Shown here piece after piece: positions 43,601-52,190 of a stretch of 64,000 nucleotides of DNA (the first letter of the stretch is position 1; each line of letters opens with the position of its first letter). The position numbers were made by a program, and so were the translations under genes. The DNA comes from Pseudo-nitzschia pungens. Taxonomy: Eukaryota; Bacillariophyta; Bacillariophyceae; Bacillariales; Bacillariaceae. Where the stretch lies: the NCBI GenBank assembly GCA_037355855.1, contig CM074759.1, forward strand, positions 5,146,001 through 5,210,000, read 5' to 3'. Below the pieces are notes generated by a model. The model did not search any database. It was not told the DNA's origin and worked only from the letters and a program-made list of their open reading frames with translations.

Positions 43601-45370
43601 TCTGATTACAGCATTCCAAGGGGTCTTGTAGGTGCCTACAGCTCCTTGCTCCTTGGCGCCATCAGATATCAAGTGCTCTGGGATACCAACCTCATGGATA
43701 AAGATCTTCAGGCCATCAGCAGCTTGCTTCTTGCTGTGGATTGGGATGAATTCCTCATAGCCCTTACCATTGCTGAACACTTGCGCTGCCTTGTCTTGCC
43801 TCATAATGCTTGGTACCTTTGCGTGCCAGGTATCAGTCCCCCACTTGCCTGCTGCCACTCTCTTGTTCCGGAAGCTCTGGGTTGGAAGCCTTCTAACAAG
43901 GGGATGCTGGGGGTTCCTAAATCCTTTCTGTGTAGTCACCCTCAGAGTTGCTCTTGCCTTCCTTTCAGATATGTCCCATATCTTGGAGAGCCTGTCCGAA
44001 TCAATCTTGCTGTACCTGTCGGTGTCAATCGATGGTCCCCATTGCTTTCGTCTCTCAATCATATCAGTTTCAGGATCAGGAATTGGCTCTTCCAAATCTG
44101 CCCAAGCAATTTGCTTGTCCCTGTACACTGCAGATAGTGCAACCGGTGCGTCCCTAACATTGGGATCCAGTTCAAATCTATCCAGGCCATCAGTGTAGGC
44201 AGGCTCATACAGTGGTGTATGAAGGGCATTTATTGTCAGGCTTGGCTTCCGTTCCTTGTCCTTGTCCCCGCAAGTCTGCAATGAATCATCTTCATCATCG
44301 GAAACAACTTGGGGATCTGAATAAATCGATGAAAGTCTTGTATGGAGCCGGTCATCTGAAGCAATGGAACATGGGGTCAGGTCTCGTGTACACAGCTGCT
44401 GAAGGTGTCGGAGCTTGTATTTAGAATACTGGTCTCTGGAAGGGAGCATTTCATCCGGCTTGAGCTTCTTCTTGGAGTACAGGTTTGGTTTAAAGTTGTT
44501 CCTGTGCTTGGGGGGCTCTAGGCTTGTGCAATCGGACATGGGAAGATTCGATCGTGTCCGGGCAGGGGTCTCAATCGGTGGTTCGATTCCTGCTTCGATC
44601 GTAGGCACGTTCTCGTGTGGTGCAGGGGTCTCAATCGGATGTCCGATTCCTGCTGTAGGCACAGTGCCTGTCGGGGTATTAACCCTTGCCTGTTGTTGCT
44701 GCTGTTGGTGTACGGCAGAAACAAATTTGGAAGGATCAGGGGAATAGGGATGTGATTGGTCAATTGCTGCTTCTGCTTGTTGGAATTTGGAACTATTTGG
44801 CTCCCAGGGTTCATTCCTCGTAGCAATTACATGGTCACATGTCTCCATCTCGTGTTTCGTGGGACGCCTGGAGGGGAAGTAGGATACAACACCATTAAGC
44901 AGAAGCTTAATATCCAGCGTCGGAGCCTCCTCTTCTCCATCAGCAGCATGCTCAATATGGATTGAGTGGGATGACTTGGAATTGTATTGTCTGGGCGTCT
45001 CGTCCACACGATTGTGACCACAATCCCTAATTTGATTGGGGCAAATCAAGCTGTGCTGTAGCCTGTCCCCAAAGTACAATGTTTCATGGAAATAAATCAA
45101 CCAAACCTTTCCCACTGGATCTGTGTAAGCAGTGACGCATGTCCCTATAGGAATGTTCTTCACTGGTTCATATTCTGGAGAGAAGGGATGAACATCCACA
45201 TGGGAGGTAACTTGGTCTTCCAAAAGGATCATGTTGCAACCAGCAGCCGTAGTATCTGCATGACTGTCCAACTCACAGTTGCTCTCTGCAGGCCTTGCAG
45301 ATCTTGCTGGTACATCCATCCGGTACACCAGCCGGCCCACCTTACTCAATTTCAGGCCCCGGCTGGGGAG
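40640..45370 (-). CDS. Copia-A Pol: protease, integrase, RT, RNase H
   Basis: In the same frame as gag, directly after the gag UGA (45371-45373). There is no ATG until the eleventh codon after the TTG at 45349, so expression by UGA readthrough is likely. The protease motif is LDSHADTTAAG (~residue 27, counting from 45349). Integrase has AAQVFSNGKGYEEF, SDGAKEQ (~563) and NRAELS (~603). RT has LVADGHKV, SADIQNAYL and AYVDDIVCC (~1208). RNase H has FVDADHAG (~1420), SEIVAMR and FCDNESV. The frame is intact to SHCERCMW and all catalytic motifs are present, so it is potentially active. The domain order defines Ty1/copia, and the DSHAD protease is seen in diatom CoDi elements. Confidence 0.93.
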   Translation of the reverse strand, partial: LPSRGLKLSKVGRLVYRMDVPARSARPAESNCELDSHADTTAAGCNMILLEDQVTSHVDVHPFSPEYEPVKNIPIGTCVTAYTDPVGKVWLIYFHETLYFGDRLQHSLICPNQIRDCGHNRVDETPRQYNSKSSHSIHIEHAADGEEEAPTLDIKLLLNGVVSYFPSRRPTKHEMETCDHVIATRNEPWEPNSSKFQQAEAAIDQSHPYSPDPSKFVSAVHQQQQQQARVNTPTGTVPTAGIGHPIETPAPHENVPTIEAGIEPPIETPARTRSNLPMSDCTSLEPPKHRNNFKPNLYSKKKLKPDEMLPSRDQYSKYKLRHLQQLCTRDLTPCSIASDDRLHTRLSSIYSDPQVVSDDEDDSLQTCGDKDKERKPSLTINALHTPLYEPAYTDGLDRFELDPNVRDAPVALSAVYRDKQIAWADLEEPIPDPETDMIERRKQWGPSIDTDRYSKIDSDRLSKIWDISERKARATLRVTTQKGFRNPQHPLVRRLPTQSFRNKRVAAGKWGTDTWHAKVPSIMRQDKAAQVFSNGKGYEEFIPIHSKKQAADGLKIFIHEVGIPEHLISDGAKEQGAVGTYKTPWNAVIRKNNIHQTFIQPHCPFQNRAELSIGHLSRSIRKKTARKKSPKRLWAFCGELVAAIRQRTVSSDAACMERTPFELVHGYMPDISLYQAHEWYDFVYWTDLSDGTEKLGRWLGPCGRMFGGGDCHWILAESALPVSTNTVRAVTEAEWRAHDVKRAMDSFDQAVESKIGDKLENTDVQFQDVYPQPPEELFENHQDRWPDDDTKTMAEPEASIPDVDELVPDGNTYDEYIGNKVMIQKGDERLKCTVKARTTDLDGNPLGIRNNNPILDTRMYDLQLPDGTVEQYTANIVAENMYSSVDDEGRMFTLLDEIIDHEKDETAVTKEQAAKSSTKSKKVRPVTTKGWRLLVSWKDGTESWCKLGDIKESFPVEAAQYAVDNQIADEPAFKWWVHHVLRRKRRLLKATKKSNKYWDRTHKYGVELPHSIPEALAIDKKTGTDYWQKAIAKEMKNNEMAFEFDPSYTVDGLKAEGFSKITTHMIFDVKLGSLTRKARLVADGHKVQATAKEHTFSSVPSRDSVRIFFLLAALNGLDVLSADIQNAYLTAPIKKKYYLVARAEDGFPPHLVGQVCKIVRALYGLPVAGASFRSYLTKHLRELGYQPCKADPDVHMRVETKKDGTRYWAYLIAYVDDIVCCSEDPRRQLESIEQRFTLKDGTIEVPKLYLGADISEYKIEGDPIPKWAMSSEKYAKKAVDAVEQELGTEKYGYKYLPKKVTTPLTSEYRPEVDLTQELDPQMQNYYQGLIGVLRWLCELGRLDLVTPVSLMSRYLAQARAGHLNQLFHMFAYIKNHSRSRLVFDDMIPDVDEPSFTQCDWSEFYPDAKEVIPPDAPEALGKAVIMSCFVDADHAGCKATRRSHTGIIIFLNNAPILWLSKRQTTVETSTFGSEIVAMRIAVEMIEGLRYKLRMLGVPIAGSTNVFCDNESVVKNVTRLESPCNKKHNSVAYHKAREAIAAGTIRVAKEPGESNIADLFTKLLNGPMLKSHCERCMW

Positions 45371-47356
45371 TCAATCCTTGTTCTGGGCGTTGCCATTGCC
45401 CTTGTTCTTGCCCTTTTTGCCCTTCTTCCGTCCCTTCGCGCCGAAATTGTTGCCCGCGCCACTTGCCTGTTGGGGGGACGGTGCTGATTTAGTCTCTGCG
45501 GCTTGGACGCTACGGGCCTGGGCCTTCTTTCGACGGAGCTCCTTTAGCTTTTCCCGCTGTTCAGCGGAGAAAGTCCTGTAGACGGAGGGGGGGTAGTTCT
45601 TGGCTTCAATCGTACCAGAGTAGGTGCCTTCAACCGACTTGGATTTCTTGTTCCCGTTCCCGCCTCCATTCCCGCCTCCACTGGCTACAAAAGCTGAGAC
45701 GGATCGACCGCGCTTGTTCGTATGATGGAGGTTCATGATACCAAGATTTTCAGTGAACATCGCAACCAAATCCCTGAAATTTGTCATGTACTTCATCTTC
45801 TCTCCCATGGCGATGGATTTGGCATGATTCAGATGGTCGTCTTGGACAGATCTGAAGAAATCCAATATGAAGCGTTTGTCGTCTCTCTCTGGGTCGTGAC
45901 CGCCGTAGTTGATAAGGGTCGTACGGAACTTCATCCAACTTCGACAGTGGGTCTCAAAATCATACTGACGGGAGTCGCCTGTGTACTTGGAGTCCGCAAT
46001 GGCTTTGATGGTCTTGCTGACAATCGCATCGACGTTCGTCTCCGTGAAGGCATGGTCGTAGATATGAAGGTATGCTGCTCGAGCATCGCCTCGTGTCTCA
46101 TCCCGCTGGTATGTGAAGGTTCGGATGTACTCCCAGCCTGGACCGCCTCGTACAGCAGCACAAAGCAACGTCCATACGGCTTGGTTATCCTCTTCGAACT
46201 GTTCGCCTTCAAGCACCGCACATCGTAGATTGTATTCCGTCCAGTTGGAGAAGCCGTCTTTGCCACCAATTCGACGAGATCGATCATCCGTAGTCACCTC
46301 GGCCTCGTCCTTCGAGCGAATCACATACAGTAGGGGAAATCCATGCTTGTTAAAACGATTGCGGAGGTCTTGGCGAAATGCTCGATCCCATTCAGCAAAC
46401 TTGGGAAGGGTCGTCAAAGAAGGTGGTGGAGTTGTCACAGGGGTTGCTTCTCTCTGCGCCTTCGTCGCCACAAGTCGCTTCTCCGTCTGGTCATAAGCAT
46501 TCCGTTGTTCAAGCCACTTCCTAGCAGAAGGTCGGACACCACCAATGAGGGGTTGGTAGCGGATCCACTCAGCAAATACCAACAGCTTCTGGATAAGGGA
46601 GTCGCTGATGTAGACCGCCGTAGGGTCAGGACAAGCAGGGTGCCTGTAGGAGGCAAGGTTCCTGGAGAATCTGGAGATACGCTCTGGGGTAAGCCGTCGC
46701 ACAGAATCAATCGTGGATAGATCAGATCGGAATAGCTCGTCCGCCGTGGCTTCATTGCAGAAAGATTCGTAGATCTCGATGAGGTCTTTCTCCCGATCGG
46801 TGAGTTTCTTGCCATCGTTGTAACCATAGATGCCTCCTCTCGCATGAGCAGCCTTGTTGGCAGCATCAAGGTCCTCCTTGTCCTTCAAGGTACCAAAGTT
46901 CTTGTCCATCCGGTCCTGTAGGACTTGAAGTTGCTTGACAACCATAGTCATTGCAGTGTCTGTCTGGTTGCGCGGCCGAATGGTAAAGTCATCCTCTGCA
47001 CGGACCCTAGATCCTGATGCCCCGGTGTTGCCGCCGGCTCCGGTGTTGCCGCCGGCTCCGGTGTTGCCGCCGGCCCCGGTGTTGGTTCTGGCTGCAACGT
47101 TGGCACTCCTCTTGTTGCGTGGCAACCCCCTTTGTCTAAGCTTCCTCTTCTGTCCTTGCCCTACAGGGTCCTCCTCCTCCTCTTCCTTCTCGTCCTCTTC
47201 CTCCTCGTCTTCCTCGTCCTCAGGATCAGTGATCTCCTCATCGTCCGGTCGATCCATAGGGGGGTCTCCATCCGGGGGCCCCTCCTCCTGGGTTTCAAGG
47301 TTCGTAGGATCCTTGGAAGACTCCTTGGGTGGTTGGTTTTCGGTAGGGGTGATCAT
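45371..47356 (-). CDS. Copia-A Gag (661 aa)
   Basis: Starts at the ATG at 47356. The N-terminal ~100 residues are acidic (long Glu/Asp run). Then comes a four-fold GAGGNT repeat from an 18-bp DNA repeat (about 47025-47090). The capsid region resembles the other two copia Gags. A Gly/Asn linker precedes a Lys/Gly-rich tail (GRKKGKKGKNKG) that could bind RNA in place of a CCHC knuckle, which is not seen. It ends QNKD-UGA, with CTC as the next codon. Confidence 0.9.
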   Translation of the reverse strand: MITPTENQPPKESSKDPTNLETQEEGPPDGDPPMDRPDDEEITDPEDEEDEEEEDEKEEEEEDPVGQGQKRKLRQRGLPRNKRSANVAARTNTGAGGNTGAGGNTGAGGNTGASGSRVRAEDDFTIRPRNQTDTAMTMVVKQLQVLQDRMDKNFGTLKDKEDLDAANKAAHARGGIYGYNDGKKLTDREKDLIEIYESFCNEATADELFRSDLSTIDSVRRLTPERISRFSRNLASYRHPACPDPTAVYISDSLIQKLLVFAEWIRYQPLIGGVRPSARKWLEQRNAYDQTEKRLVATKAQREATPVTTPPPSLTTLPKFAEWDRAFRQDLRNRFNKHGFPLLYVIRSKDEAEVTTDDRSRRIGGKDGFSNWTEYNLRCAVLEGEQFEEDNQAVWTLLCAAVRGGPGWEYIRTFTYQRDETRGDARAAYLHIYDHAFTETNVDAIVSKTIKAIADSKYTGDSRQYDFETHCRSWMKFRTTLINYGGHDPERDDKRFILDFFRSVQDDHLNHAKSIAMGEKMKYMTNFRDLVAMFTENLGIMNLHHTNKRGRSVSAFVASGGGNGGGNGNKKSKSVEGTYSGTIEAKNYPPSVYRTFSAEQREKLKELRRKKAQARSVQAAETKSAPSPQQASGAGNNFGAKGRKKGKKGKNKGNGNAQNKD

Positions 47357-48225
47357 TGTTGTTTTGGTTAGGTTTTAGATGACTTCTCGTTGGATGTTTG
47401 CTTCGCAATTCGGTCCCTTTTTTTCAAAGGATGGCAAATTCATTGCTCGTTCCAAGTTAGTTTCTTGCTTGGAATAATTTCTGTGGTCAGTTGGAATGGC
47501 TCCTGTACTGACTGGGTGTTACTGTAACATAGTGTTGACGATTGCGAGGATACCCCTCGATGACGTTGCTTGATTTGGTTCTCCGGTTCAAGGTACAATC
47601 CTTTTCTGTGGATCTTCAACCCAATCTAATCTTCAATTAATTGGATGTTCAACCCACGGGATCAGTCATTTGGCTGCAATCCACTACCAGTAACTGGATG
47701 TTCAACGTGTTGAAGGCTCGGTCCACGAGTCTTTCGTCTCATCCTGGACACTTGTAACGTACTGAAGGTTCCAGTTGGAGGTCCCGTATGGATCCTTTCG
47801 TTAAGTCCTTTTCTTGCTCAATCGGTCCCTTTTGCTTCCGGGCTAAGACTTGGTGGAGCCACCACCCTGCTCTGTTTCGTAGGCCTAGTGTGAGCCGTCC
47901 TAAAGGCATAGGACTCTAGGCCCCGGTATCCAGCAAAAGGGAGCCCCGTTTACATCACTGTAGATCTTCTTTCGTCCGCTTCGAACCTGCCGTTCGTATC
48001 GTACTATCGTATCGTATCCGCGTCCGACGTCCGAAGGATCCACTGGGGCATGGTGATGCCAGCTCCTCGTACTGTAGGCCTGGAGCTGAGTTTTACATCC
48101 AGCAGATGGTTCTTTTACATCCAAGTGTAGGCATGGATGCCAGCAGGGATCAGTTGCTGGGTTTCTTCAGGGCTCTAGCCGGCGTCCCGGCGTCGTAGCG
48201 TGGCGAGTCCCTGGGTCTGATAAAC
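47357..48225 (-). other. Copia-A untranslated leader
   Basis: In element sense begins with the primer-binding candidate GTTTATCAGACCCA at the LTR edge. It is similar in sequence to the copia-1 leader (1846-2665). No gene is seen. Confidence 0.7.
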
Positions 48226-49109
48226 TGCGTTGATATTGCTCGTCAGCAAATAAAATAGGGAAAGCCCTAACAATAATACCACATAAGGTCCTGACAAATA
48301 GTGAGACTACAGTGGATACTGTTCAAGCTCTATTGCATACACTGATTTACTACAAGGTACTTCCCTAGAGGTGCATCGGAATCATCGTAAGGGGGGGGCA
48401 TGATAGGTGTTTATTTTAGAGTGGAAAAGAAAGAGTGAAAGTATAGTGGATGGAGCTGAGCGCTCAGCTCAGCTCTGTATCGTAGCGTGACAGCGCTTCG
48501 CTAACTCGTACAGCGTACAGCGTACAGCCCTGTAGGCTTAGTACTGTATTCTACGGAGTAGCGTAGCGCACGGAGTAGCGTTGCGCTTAATTAATATCCA
48601 ACTGTGTGCTAGCGCTAACACGCTTGCTGGCTTGCTCGTGTGCTAACTTGAAAACTGTCTGGGCCAGGTATCCGGTCATAGTACATATTGTACACCAATG
48701 ACCTCACCCCGGCGGTAGCATAGAGGGTAGCATGCTAGGGTAGCATGGTAGGTTAGCATATCCAGTATCTCGTAGCATTAGCAACCCTAACCTTGTAGGT
48801 TCATGCTACACCCTGTGCTAGTGTCGGTGCTATACCCGGGGTATGTACAACTGGTACAAATCCTACTCGAGGACCCAGGTATCTTGGATTTAGCACCCCA
48901 TACCATATAGGGTAAGCCTGTTGCTAAGCCTGTTGCTAAGCCTGTTGCTAAGCCTGTTGCTAAGCCTGTTGCTAGGTGCTTATGCTAGATATTAGCACAC
49001 AGCTCAGCTCCTTGTAGTTAGTTACTGGGTGCTGGCACATGTAGCTCCAGTACACTTCTCTACACAGGAGCCCTAGCACCACAGCCTGTAGCATCATCTT
49101 GAATCAACA
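48226..49109 (-). repeat. Copia-A 5' LTR (884 bp)
   Basis: Matches 39308-40163 apart from one extra 12-bp repeat unit and a 16-bp local duplication (GTAGCGCACGGA region near 48553), plus scattered substitutions. Confidence 0.93.
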
Positions 49110-49309
49110 TACAGTTAGGATTCACACATAACATGGCGGAATATATGCCAAAGGACCGATGCAAAGTATAACATGAAAACAAGAAAGCGATGTTGTCGGA
49201 TACAAAGTGAAAGTGATCACGGTTGAGCGGGAAAATGTTCGATACCAAGAAACGTAGTATCGTAAATGTCCGATCGCTAGTACGATTTATTTAACCGTTG
49301 CAAGATTGA
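49110..49309. other. MULE right subterminal region
   Basis: Unique MULE sequence between copia-A and the right inverted repeat; probably transposase promoter. Its inner-repeat part (about 49262-49309) is weakly inverted to 12928-12980. Confidence 0.6.
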
Positions 49310-49361
49310 CCGAAATAGAGTAAAAATCAACTCGTAGAGTCCTATTTACTGTTATAAATCC
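49310..49361 (-). repeat. MULE right terminal inverted repeat (52 bp)
   Basis: Reverse complement of 12876-12927 with one mismatch; followed directly by the TSD copy CATTGTGAATC (49362-49372). Confidence 0.9.
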
Positions 49362-49606
49362 CATTGTGAATCTGGCCTCCTGTTGACTCAACTTGAAGGA
49401 CGCGACGAGCGCCGGTGGTTTTCGGGTAGAATGGAGACGTTAAAAGTACGATGGGCATATTTGGTGCAGTATTCGCGAAGATGGTCTCGGTGCATGGCAT
49501 TGTTGATTATTGTTCGTGTGGCAAAACACAGAGCCCGAATGCCAGCGTTGGTATAATATTAGTCTAAATTTTACTTTTGATGAATTATATACCCGCATTT
49601 CTTGAT

Positions 49607-50508
49607 TTATTTTCCATCGAGAGCGCGCTCCTCTGCTTCAGATGCTTCCTTCAATTTCGTTTGTACGCGCTCCATCGCTTGTTTGATTTTATCCAGTTCA
49701 TCTTTGGCCCCACGATGTCCCTTTTCACTCGCACGGGTCAATACCAATACTGCATCATCCACATTTTTTTCTGCTAAATATTCCAGGCCCATATTGGCCA
49801 AAATGTCAGCGTTTTCGGGGTCCAACCGCATTGCTTTTTCCATCAACGGTTTGGACTCTTCGAACGCTTCATGATGTCGCAGGACACTTGCCAAACCCAT
49901 CATCGACAAGGCATGATCCGAACGTAGGGTCAAAGCTTTTCGGAAGTATGCTTCTGCCAACACCCAACGTTGTAAATTTAGCAATGTATTTGCATAATTG
50001 TACACCGTTTCAAAATGAGTTTCATCATGTTCATGACCACGTTTGTACCACTCCAAAGCCTCATTCATTTTCGACTGACGTTTCTTCATATTCGCAATAT
50101 TGTTCGACGTCAAAGCAGCGTATTTGTTCAATTGAGTGTTATTTGCTTGCATCAACAAGTCATAGGCTGATTCATAGGCAGCACATGCTTCATCGTAGCG
50201 GTGATTCATGTAGTATTTGTCGCCGTGAACTTTGTATTCGTAAGCATCTGGTGCAGAATCATCAAATATAGGCTCATTTGTTTACGTGTCTACTACGTAC
50301 CTTTGGGCCAGGCAATGTCGCTGTTGACAACGTCTCCTTCAGACACTTGAGCCAAGAACACCGCACCCACAACAATCAGAGTTGAAATAATGATTGCCAA
50401 CCAGTTTTGAAGCTTCTTTTTGTGCTGTTTTTTCCTCGGGCGTAGTTTTGGTGGGGACGTAGCAGCAGCTGCTGCAGGAATGTTGTGCTGTAGTTTCAAT
50501 GTCTTCAT
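49607..50508 (-). CDS. Membrane-anchored TPR protein, two exons (282 aa)
   Basis: Exons 50508-50301 and 50247-49607 join across a 53-bp GT-AG intron, giving 283 codons in frame (junction AWPK/DAYEYK). The N-terminus is Ala/Lys-rich and basic (RPRKKQHKKKLQNW), then a single membrane segment (LAIIISTLIVVGAVFLA, ~residues 36-52). Behind it are at least three TPR units (YDEACAAYESAY, MNEALEWYKRG, WVLAEAYFRKAL, FEESKPLMEKAM) and a Glu/Ala-rich coiled end. It is probably a protein-interaction scaffold anchored in a membrane with TPRs on one side; which membrane is unknown. Its first exon overlaps the 3' end of the CNOT10-like frame by 170 nt. Confidence 0.75.
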
Positions 50509-52102
50509 GCTTTAGCTCGATCGTTTGTGTGGTGGCGTTTTTCGAAAAAGTGAGCTCCGACGACGTCGTGGTTGGAGACAAATATTCCAGGGCTTCATGC
50601 ATCTTGGACTGCATCAACATAGCTTCAGCGCAATACGTTTGCGCTAAATATCGATTCGCTTCAGTACAGTTAGGCATTGCAATCAATTCTTTGGCCACGG
50701 ACATGGCCAGCAAGGGTTCATTCAAGCACAAATATGAATAAGCTAAATGGGCTAAGGCACTCTGACTCATCGCACTATATCGCGATGGATGGGGAGTCAC
50801 TGAAGCGGGAATGGTGCTGCCATCCGTCGTTGAAGCTGCCTTGTAAATGGGTGGTGTTGCCAGAGCATTGCGAAAGCATTGGGCTGCAAATGCATAGCTC
50901 AATTCACCCATTTCCACTTTCACTTGTGATCTACGCGCTGATTTCAACACAACTCGACGCTGCATGGCTGATCCGACAGTGCCACGAACAATCGAGCCTT
51001 GGGTATCCTGTGCTAGTTCTCGAATACAACATTCACCCATTCGATACCACACCCTCGGTTGCGCAAGGTATAATTTTGATGACCCTAAAAAACACTGAAA
51101 GGCCAGCTTGTATTTTTTCTGTCCCAGCAAGAGCATCCCATTGTTGTACAGCACTTCATGTTGTATCGCTGGACCGAGCAACGGTAAACGTGGTGGGGTC
51201 GATTTAGACGCGACTTGCAATGCACGCATAAAATACGACTGAGCTAATCCTGGTTTATGCATTTGGTAATGGATGCATCCTAGATTGTTTAACAATAATG
51301 CTTCATTGATCCCATTTTGGTCCACCGGAATTGATGACAGGACTCGAATGGCTTTCGCATAATTTTGCTTGGCGTATTCGATGTGTGCCGACAGCATAGT
51401 CCCCACGGAATTCGTGGAATCGAAGGTGGGAAAGAGGGCCGTATCTATAATCCGAACAATCTCCTTTTGAAAAATGTCCGTCGACGTTTTCACATGCGTC
51501 TCGGCTTCTCCCACTTGATCTTCCACTAACGCCAATTTGGTCTTGTACAACTGCAATCGAAATCGAAAGTCACATCCATTCTCCGTCGATATCGTTGGCT
51601 TCTGGGCCTCATTGTCGCCTGAATTTGGTCGTGTTGAGAGCACTTCCGGCTTTTCCAAATAATGTAGAATTGCATGCACTTTGCTCAAACTTTCGGCTCG
51701 ATCACAAAACCCTCCTCCACGGCACGAATGGAACAAGACTTCTATATAAAGAAAGCATATATGCATTGCTATTTTATCCTCCAAAGGCTCGATGTTTCGC
51801 CACAAATACTCCAACAACTGCGCGGCTTGGAGGTACTGGCGGTGACGAAAATGAATCGTTGCAAGATTATACCGCAGGAAAGCCAATTCACGATCGAGCA
51901 TTACCACAATTTTAGTCTTTTCCGTCTCTTCATGATGAGAGCACAATTCGCTCCACGTTTTCAACAACGCCAACAAACTACTTTGCCCATCCACCCACGT
52001 GAGCAGCGCTCGATTTTCTTCCACCCGAACATCCTTATCCCCAATGCTTGACAGCAGCTTCGATGCCCCTGCATAATCCCCGGCACTACAAAAGTTCAAC
52101 AT
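50339..52102 (-). CDS. CNOT10: CNOT10-like subunit of the CCR4-NOT complex
   Basis: TPR protein resembling CNOT10, the subunit that with CNOT11 binds the N-terminal part of CNOT1 in the mRNA deadenylase complex. Matching segments include HRQYLQAAQLLEYLW--IEPLEDK, NNLGCIHYQMHKPGLAQSYF and YNNGMLLLGQKKYKLAFQCF--AQPRVWYRMGECCI. I use the first in-frame ATG at 52102 (587 aa); the frame is open to 52138 without an ATG, so a short upstream exon is possible. Animal CNOT10 is ~740 aa, so this is shorter. The last ~57 codons overlap the TPR gene in another frame and are low-complexity, so the true 3' end may lie earlier through splicing. Confidence 0.7.
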   Translation of the reverse strand: MLNFCSAGDYAGASKLLSSIGDKDVRVEENRALLTWVDGQSSLLALLKTWSELCSHHEETEKTKIVVMLDRELAFLRYNLATIHFRHRQYLQAAQLLEYLWRNIEPLEDKIAMHICFLYIEVLFHSCRGGGFCDRAESLSKVHAILHYLEKPEVLSTRPNSGDNEAQKPTISTENGCDFRFRLQLYKTKLALVEDQVGEAETHVKTSTDIFQKEIVRIIDTALFPTFDSTNSVGTMLSAHIEYAKQNYAKAIRVLSSIPVDQNGINEALLLNNLGCIHYQMHKPGLAQSYFMRALQVASKSTPPRLPLLGPAIQHEVLYNNGMLLLGQKKYKLAFQCFLGSSKLYLAQPRVWYRMGECCIRELAQDTQGSIVRGTVGSAMQRRVVLKSARRSQVKVEMGELSYAFAAQCFRNALATPPIYKAASTTDGSTIPASVTPHPSRYSAMSQSALAHLAYSYLCLNEPLLAMSVAKELIAMPNCTEANRYLAQTYCAEAMLMQSKMHEALEYLSPTTTSSELTFSKNATTQTIELKHEDIETTAQHSCSSCCYVPTKTTPEEKTAQKEASKLVGNHYFNSDCCGCGVLGSSV

Positions 52103-52190
52103 CTCATTTATATTCGTATACCGATCATTGACACCCACAGTTTCCTATAAACGGCGCTCTCGCAAGGAAGAAGAAGGGGCGACGGTAGGC

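Larger units (their letters stand above)
39308..49109 (-). mobile_element. Copia-A (CoDi-like Ty1/copia), complete, inside the MULE
   Basis: Full-length minus-strand element: 5' LTR 48226-49109, leader, gag 45371-47356, pol 40640-45370, 3' UTR, 3' LTR 39308-40163. It is flanked by CAGT on both sides if the LTR is taken two bases longer (start TATGTTGATTC), so the boundary is uncertain by about 2 bp. Both ORFs are intact and the LTRs differ mainly by repeat copy number, so insertion was fairly recent and later than that of the MULE. Confidence 0.93.
12876..49361 (-). mobile_element. Giant MULE-type DNA transposon, 36.5 kb with nested insertions
   Basis: The ends are 52-bp inverted repeats (12876-12927 and 49310-49361) with a single mismatch. 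They begin GGATCTATAACAGTAAATAG on the left and GGATTTATAACAGT on the right. An identical 11-bp duplication, CATTGTGAATC, flanks the element at 12865-12875 and 49362-49372. The minus-strand transposase starts ~445 bp from the right end once copia-A is subtracted. Nested are a LINE (23556-35176) and copia-A (39308-49109); without them the element is about 15.0 kb. It carries at least seven genes of its own, on both strands. MULEs typically make 8-11 bp duplications, which fits. Confidence 0.88.
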
